A model generated the notes under the pieces. That model worked only from the letters and a program-made list of their open reading frames with translations. It did no database searches and was not told where the DNA came from. Both the position numbers and the translations under genes were made by a program. Of a stretch of DNA of 6,168 nt, positions 1 through 5,021 are shown in pieces. Numbering within the stretch: the stretch's first letter is position 1; each line of letters opens with the position of its first letter. Source of the DNA: Streptosporangiaceae bacterium (lineage in GTDB: Bacteria; Actinomycetota; Actinomycetes; Streptosporangiales; Streptosporangiaceae); the NCBI GenBank assembly GCA_030040475.1, contig JASHTQ010000090.1:1-6168 (forward strand), written 5' to 3'.

Positions 1-614
1 GCCGGGATCGTCTCCATGATCACCGCCGCGACGTCCCGGCCGCGCAGCGCCGCCTCCATCGCGTCCAGGTCGTTGAACGGCACGTGGCTGAACTCGTCCG
101 GCCGGTCGGCGAGGAACAGCGTGGCGAACCGCTCGTCGCCGGTCGCGACGGCCAGCCCGGTATGGCCGTGATAGGCCTTGGCCACCGAGACGATGCCGCG
201 CTTCTTCGTCGCGTGCCTGGCGCTCTTCAGCGCGATGTCGATGGCCTCCCCGCCGCCGCTGCCGTACATGACCTTGGTCAGGCCCTCAGGCGCCGTGCTG
301 ACCAGCGCCTCGGCCAGGGCGGTGCGGGCCAGCGAGGGGAAATGGTGGTTGCCGATGTCGAACCGCTGCATCGCCGCGGTCACCGCGGCGACGACCTCGG
401 GGTTGCGGTGGCCGAGGTTGTAGGTGCCGCCGTTGAGGTGGACGTCGACGAGGCGCTTGCCCTCGACGTCGTAGATGAAGTACCCCTCGCGCCGGTCGAT
501 GACCAGCGGGACGCCGGAGTCGATCCAGAACTGGGTCTTGTCCGGGTTCCAGAACTGCTTGGACTTCGCCAGCATGTCCTGCTTGGAGGCGAAGGCAATG
601 AGCTCCTCGGCCAC
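1..614 (-). CDS. Class III PLP-dependent aminotransferase, N-terminal 204 residues (3' end outside window)
   Basis: This is the N-terminal part of a fold-type I, class III (ornithine/GABA/putrescine-type) aminotransferase, a cytoplasmic PLP enzyme that moves an amino group from an amine or omega-amino acid to a keto acid. Visible family features are an aromatic entry segment (FWNPDKTQFW, about residues 21-30), the GYFIYDVEGKRLVDVHLNGG strand (44-63), NLGHRNPEV (66-74), a PLP-phosphate loop reading YGSGGGEAID (117-126), AYHGHTG (147-153) with the YHG cofactor-ring residues, and IMETIP at the cut end. The Schiff-base lysine and C-terminal domain lie beyond position 1. The loop has GGGEAID where GABA transaminases usually have GSEAN, which points to the broad 'aspartate aminotransferase family' rather than GabT. 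I chose the GTG at 614 because GGAGG ends five bases upstream; the in-frame GTG at 620 overlaps that ribosome site. Divergent from the permease at 793. The family call is sure; the substrate is unknown. Confidence 0.93.
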   Translation of the reverse strand, partial: MAEELIAFASKQDMLAKSKQFWNPDKTQFWIDSGVPLVIDRREGYFIYDVEGKRLVDVHLNGGTYNLGHRNPEVVAAVTAAMQRFDIGNHHFPSLARTALAEALVSTAPEGLTKVMYGSGGGEAIDIALKSARHATKKRGIVSVAKAYHGHTGLAVATGDERFATLFLADRPDEFSHVPFNDLDAMEAALRGRDVAAVIMETIP

Positions 615-619
615 GGTCA

Positions 620-624
620 CCTCC
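620..624 (-). promoter_or_regulatory. Ribosome binding site that fixes the aminotransferase start
   Basis: GGAGG on the minus strand, with a five-base spacer (TGACC) before the GTG at 614-612. The other in-frame GTG, at 620-618, shares its first base with this motif and so has no usable ribosome site. This favours the downstream start. Confidence 0.7.
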
Positions 625-651
625 AGCGGTCCGGGGGAACCACGTAGCCCG

Positions 652-666
652 TTTGGCTAAACCAAA
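652..666. promoter_or_regulatory. Candidate operator palindrome at the expected aminotransferase transcription start
   Basis: TTTGGCTAAACCAAA is a 15-base imperfect palindrome with 5-base arms (TTTGG/CCAAA) around a 5-base centre. It starts directly downstream of the -10 element (667-672) of the minus-strand promoter, so it covers the place where transcription should begin, a classic repressor position. It is A/T-rich against a G/C-rich background. No regulator gene is in the window, so the binding protein is unknown. The palindrome is seen directly; its function is inferred from position. Confidence 0.45.
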
Positions 667-695
667 TAAGTACCGAACAGACCGAATACTGTCAA
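667..695 (-). promoter_or_regulatory. Sigma-70-type promoter for the aminotransferase gene
   Basis: Read on the minus strand: a perfect -35 TTGACA (695-690), a 17-base spacer (689-673) and a weak -10 TACTTA (672-667). Spacing is ideal for the housekeeping sigma factor. Transcription would start near 660, giving a leader of about 45 bases before the GTG at 614. The -35 is strong and the -10 poor, which fits a regulated promoter. Confidence 0.55.
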
Positions 696-703
696 GCGGT
701 CGT

Positions 704-720
704 GTTAAGGACAGATTAAC
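704..720. repeat. Inverted repeat GTTAA-N7-TTAAC between the divergent genes
   Basis: GTTAA (704-708) and TTAAC (716-720) form a 17-base dyad with a 7-base centre. It lies upstream of both divergent genes, just beyond the -35 of the aminotransferase promoter and about 70 bases before the permease start. It could be a second regulator site or chance in an A/T-rich stretch. Confidence 0.3.
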
Positions 721-737
721 TCAACCAGAACTATTGA
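708..737 (+). promoter_or_regulatory. Weak candidate promoter for the permease gene
   Basis: AGGACA (708-713), an 18-base spacer and TATTGA (732-737) loosely resemble -35 and -10 elements, each keeping only part of the consensus. An alternative is TTGATC (734-739) with TGTTAC (755-760), whose 15-base spacer is short. The first choice would place the start near 745 and overlap the inverted repeat at 704-720. Neither is convincing alone; the permease must be transcribed from somewhere in this stretch. Confidence 0.22.
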
Positions 738-779
738 TCATGAATCCGAACGCCTGTTACGCTCCCCGCAACATGCGCC

Positions 780-784
780 GGAGG
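780..784 (+). promoter_or_regulatory. Ribosome binding site that fixes the permease start
   Basis: GGAGG with an 8-base spacer before the ATG at 793. The in-frame GTG at 784-786, three codons earlier, overlaps this motif and is therefore not the likely start. Confidence 0.75.
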
Positions 785-792
785 TGTATACC

Positions 793-2337
793 ATGGCCCA
801 ACCCCAGGTCCCGGAGGTCCCAGGCGTCGTCACGCGTGAGCCTGCCGAGGACTTCGACGTCTCGCAGCGTGCGGATGTCGCCAAGCTCCGTAAGGGCGCT
901 GTCGGCCTGGGCGGCGTGCTGTTCTTGACCGTGACGGGGTCGGCCCCGATCTCGGCCATGCTGTTCAACGTGCCGATCATGGTCGGCTACGGTCAGGGCG
1001 TCGGCGCTCCCGCCGCGTTCCTCTTCGCCACCATCGTGCTGGTCGTGTTCTCGGTCGGGTACGTGGCAATGGCCAAGAAGAAGACCACGGCCGGGGGCTT
1101 CTACTCCTACATCAGCCACGGGCTCGGCCGCGAGATCGGCATCGGCACGGGCTATGGCTCGGTGGTCGCGTACTCGGTGTTCGAGGCGTCGCTGGCCGGC
1201 GGCTTCGCCTACTTCCTCAGCCTGAAGCTGAACGCCTACGGGGTGAGCATCGCCTGGCCCTGGCTGGCCCTCGGCATGGTCGCGATCATCGCGATCCTCA
1301 CCTACTTCGACGTCCGGATCTCCAGCTGGGTGCTCGCGGTCGGGCTGATCAGCGAGATCGTGATCCTGCTGATCTTCGACGGCTACCTGTTCGCCAAGGG
1401 ACACGTCAGCGCAAGCCCGCTGAACATCGTGAACGCGTTCAAGGGCTTCCCGGCGCAGGGCAAGCTCGCGGCGGGCGCGATCGGGATCGGGCTGTTCTTC
1501 GCGTTCTGGTCCTGGGTCGGCTTCGAGATGGCCCCGAACTACGGTGAGGAGTCCCGCGACCCCAAGCGGAACGTGCCCCGCGCCCTGTACATCTCGGTGA
1601 TCGGGCTCGGCATCTTCTACACGATGACGTCCTGGGCCTCCCTCGGCGGTTACCCGAGCACGCACGCCGCGATCGCCGCCTCGCAGACCAACGCGGCCGA
1701 CTACTTCCTGATCCCGGCCACGCAGTACGCCGGGCACTGGGTGTCCTCGGTGATGAGCTACCTGATCATCACCGGCTCGTTCGCCTGCGGCATGGCCTTC
1801 CACAACACGACCGCGCGCTACATGTACTCGCTCGGCCGCGAGGGCCTGGCCCCGAAGGCGCTCGGCAAGACGCACCCCAGGTGGAAGAGCCCGCATATCG
1901 CGTCGCTCACCCAGACGGCGGTCGCCGCCGTCATCATCGGGCTGTTCGCCGTCTTCACCGGCAGCAACGACCCGACCTCGCAGGCCTACCTGCAGCTCTA
2001 CGGCCTGATGGCGGTGATGGGCGTGATCATCATCCTGTCCGTGCAGGCGGTGGTCTCGCTCGGCGTCCTGGTCTACTACGAGCGCTACCACAAGGACGAG
2101 GCGAACTGGTGGCGGACCAGGCTGGCCCCGGTGCTCGCCTTCATCTCCCAGGCGTACGTGGTGTACCTGCTGTTCACGAACATCGACTTCCTCGGCGGCG
2201 GCTACGGCTACGCGAACATCCTCGGCCCGATCGACGCGGTGGTCGTGGCGCTCGGCATCGGCGCTGCCTTCTACTTCAAGCGCCGCCTGCCCGCCAAGTT
2301 CGAGCAGGCCGGCCGCCTGATCAACGAAGGCCTCTGA
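793..2337 (+). CDS. APC-superfamily amino acid/amine permease, 514 residues
   Basis: A cytoplasmic-membrane secondary transporter of the amino acid-polyamine-organocation superfamily (AA_permease_2 type), which imports amino acids or amines with a cation or by exchange. The length of 514 residues and roughly 12 or more hydrophobic segments fit. After a soluble N-terminus of about 35 residues, the first segment (about 36-62) carries the broken-helix substrate motif TVTGSAPISAM. GGFYSYISHGLGREIG (101-116) is the conserved TM3 region. FWSWVGFEMAPNYGEE (238-253) followed by SRDPKRNVPRAL (254-265) is the family's TM6-loop signature. ARYMYSLGREGLAP (341-354) is the TM8-loop motif, and SPHIA (366-370) opens the next segment. 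The ATG at 793 has GGAGG eight bases upstream. It is divergent from a class III aminotransferase, which suggests uptake of that enzyme's amino donor. Substrate specificity cannot be assigned. A 50-base hairpin follows the stop. Confidence 0.95.
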   Translation: MAQPQVPEVPGVVTREPAEDFDVSQRADVAKLRKGAVGLGGVLFLTVTGSAPISAMLFNVPIMVGYGQGVGAPAAFLFATIVLVVFSVGYVAMAKKKTTAGGFYSYISHGLGREIGIGTGYGSVVAYSVFEASLAGGFAYFLSLKLNAYGVSIAWPWLALGMVAIIAILTYFDVRISSWVLAVGLISEIVILLIFDGYLFAKGHVSASPLNIVNAFKGFPAQGKLAAGAIGIGLFFAFWSWVGFEMAPNYGEESRDPKRNVPRALYISVIGLGIFYTMTSWASLGGYPSTHAAIAASQTNAADYFLIPATQYAGHWVSSVMSYLIITGSFACGMAFHNTTARYMYSLGREGLAPKALGKTHPRWKSPHIASLTQTAVAAVIIGLFAVFTGSNDPTSQAYLQLYGLMAVMGVIIILSVQAVVSLGVLVYYERYHKDEANWWRTRLAPVLAFISQAYVVYLLFTNIDFLGGGYGYANILGPIDAVVVALGIGAAFYFKRRLPAKFEQAGRLINEGL

Positions 2338-2345
2338 CCCGTCGC

Positions 2346-2359
2346 GCGGGCCTTCCCGC
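2346..2359 (+). other. Small hairpin just after the permease stop
   Basis: GCGGG-CCTT-CCCGC gives a 5-base-pair G/C stem with a 4-base loop, beginning 9 bases after the permease stop codon. It is short and may be chance in G/C-rich DNA. It may add to the stronger hairpin at 2381-2430 in ending the permease transcript. Confidence 0.2.
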
Positions 2360-2380
2360 TCGGGGTCCGAATCTCGTGAC

Positions 2381-2430
2381 ATGAAACCGGGGTTTCAGCA
2401 CCTCCCAGTGTGCTGGAACCCCGGTTTCAT
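2381..2430. repeat. 50-base palindrome, left copy; likely permease terminator
   Basis: The arms at 2381-2401 and 2410-2430 are 21 bases each around an 8-base loop. They pair perfectly except for one T/G pair (2395 with 2416), which is still a wobble pair in RNA. The outer ends read ATGAAACC and GGTTTCAT. It lies 43 bases after the permease stop and 71 bases before the next gene, so an RNA hairpin here would end permease transcription. There is no long T tract, which is common for actinobacterial terminators. A second copy of the same length is at 3479-3528; the two agree at 37 of 50 positions when aligned without gaps. An open frame starts at the first ATG, but it is a by-product of the palindrome. 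Confidence 0.85.
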
Positions 2431-2501
2431 TACTCCCCGGGGCTCGCCACCCGGCAGCCCGGGCCGGCCGGAATGTCAGCGGTACGTGTCAAGCTGCGCA
2501 C

Positions 2502-3479
2502 ATGACGCGTTCGGCCCAATCCGATCACGCTGCGCTGGCCGACCTGCTGGCCGCGCAGCACCAGGTAATCAGCAGGAAGCAGGCGCTGGCCCGCGGGATG
2601 ACAGAGCGCGCACTGCACTACAGGGTGCGGATCCGCGGTTCGTGGCAGCGGCTGTTGCCGGGAGTGTTCCTCGCCGTGACCGGCACGCCAACCGACGACC
2701 AGCGCGATGTCGCGGCGCAGCTATATGCCGGGTCCGACGGCCTCATCACCGGGACCGCGGCGCTGCGCCGCTGGGGCATCCGGGCGCCGCACAGCGGCCT
2801 GATCGACATGCTGGTCCCGTCCGAAAGGCAGCGCAGGAGCGCTGGCTTTGTCCGCATCTACTGCACCAAGCGGATGCCGGAACAGGCCTTCACCCTGGGT
2901 ACGGTCAGCATGGCGCCCATCCCGCGCGCAGTCGCCGACAGCGCGCGGGGACTGACCAGGCTGGCCGATGTCCGGGCGCTGGTCGCGACCGTCGTACAGC
3001 AAGGCAGATGCTCGGCTGACCAGCTCGTCGCTGAACTCGAGGATGGGCCGGTCCAGGGTTCGGCGTTGCTACGCATGGCGATCGCCGATATCCGGGACGG
3101 GGTCCGGTCCAGCCCCGAAGCTGACCTCAAGGACCTGCTCAGACGGGCCAAGATCCGCACGCCGATGTTCAATCCCAGGCTGTATTCCGGCGACGAGTTC
3201 GTCGCAAGTCCCGACGGATGGTGGCCAGATCTGGGTGTCGCGGCGGAAGTGGATTCCCGCGAGTATCACCTGTCACCCAAGGATCACGAGCGGACGCTGG
3301 AACGTCATGCGCGTATGGCTGCGCACGGCATCACCGTGCTGCACTTCACTCCCCGCCAGATCCGCACGCAGCCCACCCAGGTGGCCGCGATCCTCAGGGC
3401 GGCGCTCGTCGCGGCTCGCGGCCGCCCCGCGCTCAACATCCGTACCATTCCCGCCCGCATCGACCAGCTCCGGGCGTAA
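2502..3479 (+). CDS. AbiEi-like N-terminal domain fused to DUF559 nuclease-like domain, 325 residues
   Basis: Residues about 10-55 (VISRKQALARGMTERALHYR through LLPGVF) resemble the winged-helix N-terminus of AbiEi-type antitoxin proteins. A middle part (about 80-200) resembles the rest of the AbiEi fold (TGTAALRRWGI, RAVADSARG). The C-terminal third looks like DUF559, a Vsr/PD-(D/E)XK-type endonuclease fold: SSPEADLKDLL (203-213), then WPDLGVAAEVDSREYH (241-256), giving an acidic set E206, D243, E249, D251, then HARMAAHGITVLHFTPRQI (269-287). The usual catalytic lysine is replaced by D251, as in many DUF559 proteins. Such proteins are widespread and mostly solitary in actinomycetes, and no function is established. 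There is no AbiEii toxin next to it. The ATG at 2502 lacks a clear ribosome site. Codon use is slightly less G/C-biased than its neighbours (CTA, TTG, GAT and TAT occur). The gene sits between two related palindromes; its stop codon touches the right one. Confidence 0.85.
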   Translation: MTRSAQSDHAALADLLAAQHQVISRKQALARGMTERALHYRVRIRGSWQRLLPGVFLAVTGTPTDDQRDVAAQLYAGSDGLITGTAALRRWGIRAPHSGLIDMLVPSERQRRSAGFVRIYCTKRMPEQAFTLGTVSMAPIPRAVADSARGLTRLADVRALVATVVQQGRCSADQLVAELEDGPVQGSALLRMAIADIRDGVRSSPEADLKDLLRRAKIRTPMFNPRLYSGDEFVASPDGWWPDLGVAAEVDSREYHLSPKDHERTLERHARMAAHGITVLHFTPRQIRTQPTQVAAILRAALVAARGRPALNIRTIPARIDQLRA

Positions 3480-3528
3480 TGAAACCCCGCTTCCAGTACC
3501 TCCTGGGGTCCAGAAACCGGGGTTTCAT
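3479..3528. repeat. 50-base palindrome, right copy; likely bidirectional terminator
   Basis: The arms at 3479-3500 and 3507-3528 are 22 bases around a 6-base loop, with 18 of 22 positions paired. The outer 11 pairs are perfect. The first base is also the last base of the TAA of the gene ending at 3479, and rbpA ends convergently at 3555, so it can stop transcription from both sides. It has the same length and the same ATGAAACC/GGTTTCAT ends as 2381-2430. Relative to that copy, two pairs are swapped on both arms (GG/CC becomes CC/GG at 3487-3488 and 3519-3520). The inner stem has decayed at four positions (3490/3517, 3493/3514, 3495/3512, 3497/3510). Confidence 0.8.
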
Positions 3529-3554
3529 GTCCGAGAAAGGGGAGAACCCGAAGG

Positions 3555-3887
3555 TCAGGCGCCGCGGAGGCGAGCTAGGGCCTCGGCGAGGATGGCCTCG
3601 CCGTCGGAGTCGCTGCGGCGCTCCTTGACGTAGGCGAGGTGGGTCTTGTAGGGCTCGACCCGCGGCGGGGTCGGCGGGTTCTGCTCGTTCTGGCCGGCCG
3701 GGTTGCCACATCGAGGGCATTCCCAGGTGTCGGGGATGGCGGCGTCGGTGGCGAAGCTGGGACGCGTCTCGTGCTTGTTCGTACACCAGAACGACACCCA
3801 GACGCGCGGCGCGGACTCCCCGCGCTCTGCCTCTCCCATCGGGCCCGCGCCGACCCTGCTGCCGCGGATGGCATTGCCACTACTCAC
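3555..3887 (-). CDS. rbpA: RbpA-family RNA polymerase-binding protein, 110 residues
   Basis: A small actinobacterial transcription factor that binds RNA polymerase and group 1/2 sigma factors and stabilises the open promoter complex. The N-terminal tail has AIRGSRVGAGPMGEAERGE (6-24). The core is a zinc-ribbon-like domain with C35-TNK-H39 and C57-PR-C60, matching the Cys/His/Cys/Cys set known in zinc-binding RbpA. The basic linker and C-terminal sigma-interaction helix read YKTHLAYVKERRSDSDGEA then ILAEALARLR (78-108), keeping the TH-x5-ERR core. The GTG at 3887 has GAGGGG six bases upstream. It is the last gene of the pgk-tpiA-secG run, 63 bases after secG; no clear promoter is visible in that gap. 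It seems to be the short RbpA type found beside secG, which differs from the 124-residue RbpA I recall from Streptomyces coelicolor. A second RbpA gene elsewhere in the genome is therefore possible. Confidence 0.93.
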   Translation of the reverse strand: MSSGNAIRGSRVGAGPMGEAERGESAPRVWVSFWCTNKHETRPSFATDAAIPDTWECPRCGNPAGQNEQNPPTPPRVEPYKTHLAYVKERRSDSDGEAILAEALARLRGA

Positions 3888-3950
3888 AGATCACCCCTCG
3901 AATGCCATAGACCTATTCAGACAGAACTACGGTGCGGGAAGACGTACGCG

Positions 3951-4181
3951 TTAGTGATTGATCAGCCAGCCGAGAGCCACGATGTCGATGAACCAGAGGA
4001 CGCCGAAGAAGACTGTGATTCGGTCCAGGTTCCGCTCGACGACGGAGGAGGAGCCAAGGGTGGAGGACACCCCGCCGCCGAACAGGTCCGACAGGCCGCC
4101 GCCCTTGCCCTTGTGCAGCAGGACAAGCAGGATCATCACGCCGCTCGTGATGATCAGGATAATGGAAAGCCCGATGATCAT
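3951..4181 (-). CDS. secG: Preprotein translocase subunit SecG, 76 residues
   Basis: A small membrane subunit of the SecYEG channel that exports unfolded proteins; SecG assists the SecA-driven step. Two membrane segments are seen, at about residues 2-22 (IIGLSIILIITSGVMILLVL) and 54-73 (ITVFFGVLWFIDIVALGWLI). They are joined by the conserved cytoplasmic loop HKGKGGGLSDLFGGG (23-37) and a serine-rich linker ending in NLDR. Length fits the family (70-80 residues). The ATG at 4181 is the only sensible start: the nearest purine-rich motif (GGGAG, 4200-4196) is about 14 bases away, so the ribosome site is weak. It lies 27 bases after tpiA, so it is probably co-transcribed. Confidence 0.95.
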   Translation of the reverse strand: MIIGLSIILIITSGVMILLVLLHKGKGGGLSDLFGGGVSSTLGSSSVVERNLDRITVFFGVLWFIDIVALGWLINH

Positions 4182-4208
4182 AGCTTGTAATCCATCTCCC
4201 GCCGCTGC

Positions 4209-5021
4209 CTAGCCCTTCACTGCCAGTTCACGATACCGGCAGATCTGAGCGAACTGCCCGGCGTCGAGGCTGGCGCCACCGACAAGGGCTCCGTCCACGT
4301 CCGGTTGCGCCATGATCGGCGCGATGTTACCGGGCTTAACGGACCCGCCATACAGGATACGCACACTGGTGGCCGTCTCGGCGTCATGAACCGCCGAAAT
4401 TCGTTCCCTGATCGCAGCGCTCATCTCCTGCGCGTCCTGCGGCGTGGCCACCTCTCCCGTCCCGATGGCCCAGATCGGCTCGTACGCGATCACCATCGCC
4501 GCCACCGCCGATGCCGCCACCCCGGCCAGCGAGCCGTCGAGTTGTCCCAGCGTGTGGGCGATCTGCTGGCCCGACTGGCGGATCTCGAGGGTCTCCCCCA
4601 CGCACAGCACCGGCGTCAGCCCGGATCGCAGCGCCGCGTGCACCTTGGCGTTGACCACCGCGTCGGTCTCGCCGTGGTACTGCCGGCGCTCGGAATGCCC
4701 GGCGAGCACGTAATCACAGCCCAGCTTGGCGAGCATCGGCCCGGAGATGTCTCCGGTGTACGCGCCCTCGTCGTAGGGCGAGAGATCCTGCGCGCCGTAG
4801 GAGATCCGCAGCTTGTCGCCGTCGATCAGGGTCTGCACGCTGCGCAGCGCGGTGAACGGCGGCAGCACGGCCACCTCGACGCTGTCGTAATCCTTCCCGG
4901 TGAGCGTGAAGGCGAGCCTCTGCACCAGCGCGATCGCCTCGAGGTGGTTCTCGTGCATCTTCCAGTTCCCCGCCATCAGCGGGAGCCGCACCCCGGCGGC
5001 CTTGGACCGTGCTGCCCTCAC
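4209..5021 (-). CDS. tpiA: Triosephosphate isomerase, 270 residues
   Basis: A cytoplasmic glycolytic enzyme interconverting dihydroxyacetone phosphate and glyceraldehyde 3-phosphate. The whole TIM barrel is present: AGNWKMH with substrate-binding N19 and K21, electrophilic H109 in AGHSERR, catalytic base E181 in [15 protein letters not shown] (the P-IWAIGTG stretch is the mobile loop 6), and the phosphate-binding YGGSVKPGN and GALVGGASL near the C-terminus. The GTG at 5021 overlaps the pgk stop as GTGA and has GGAG eight bases upstream, so translation is likely coupled to pgk. This start gives about 10 residues more than usual before the first strand. The in-frame GTG at 4991, preceded by AAGG, would give 260 residues, closer to the family norm, and remains possible. 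Confidence 0.96.
   Translation of the reverse strand: MRAARSKAAGVRLPLMAGNWKMHENHLEAIALVQRLAFTLTGKDYDSVEVAVLPPFTALRSVQTLIDGDKLRISYGAQDLSPYDEGAYTGDISGPMLAKLGCDYVLAGHSERRQYHGETDAVVNAKVHAALRSGLTPVLCVGETLEIRQSGQQIAHTLGQLDGSLAGVAASAVAAMVIAYEPIWAIGTGEVATPQDAQEMSAAIRERISAVHDAETATSVRILYGGSVKPGNIAPIMAQPDVDGALVGGASLDAGQFAQICRYRELAVKG

Noticed and set aside
84..647. A 187-residue plus-strand open frame opposite the aminotransferase
   Set aside because: Antisense shadow; the minus strand carries recognisable class III aminotransferase motifs in the same bases.
757..2382. A 541-residue minus-strand open frame opposite the permease
   Set aside because: It is the antisense shadow of a G/C-rich gene (Asp/Arg/His/Gly-rich, no domain), while the plus strand encodes a clear APC transporter.
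2381..3019. A 212-residue plus-strand open frame starting at the left palindrome's ATG
   Set aside because: It begins inside the hairpin and runs through the real gene at 2502 in another frame; its residues are low-complexity Arg/Ala/Gly-rich with no family resemblance.
2381..3528. REP-associated (RAYT/Y1) transposase unit
   Set aside because: The layout, a gene between palindromes, is similar, but the protein lacks the HUH motif and catalytic tyrosine region expected of that family and instead resembles AbiEi plus DUF559.
2381..3528. Insertion sequence or CRISPR array
   Set aside because: There are only two repeat copies about 1.1 kb apart, no transposase, no target-site duplication beyond the palindrome ends, and no spaced short repeats.
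3888..3950. A sigma-R-type promoter (GGAAT...GTT) upstream of rbpA
   Set aside because: I looked on the minus strand and found no GGAAT/GTT pair at 18-19 base spacing, nor a convincing housekeeping promoter.
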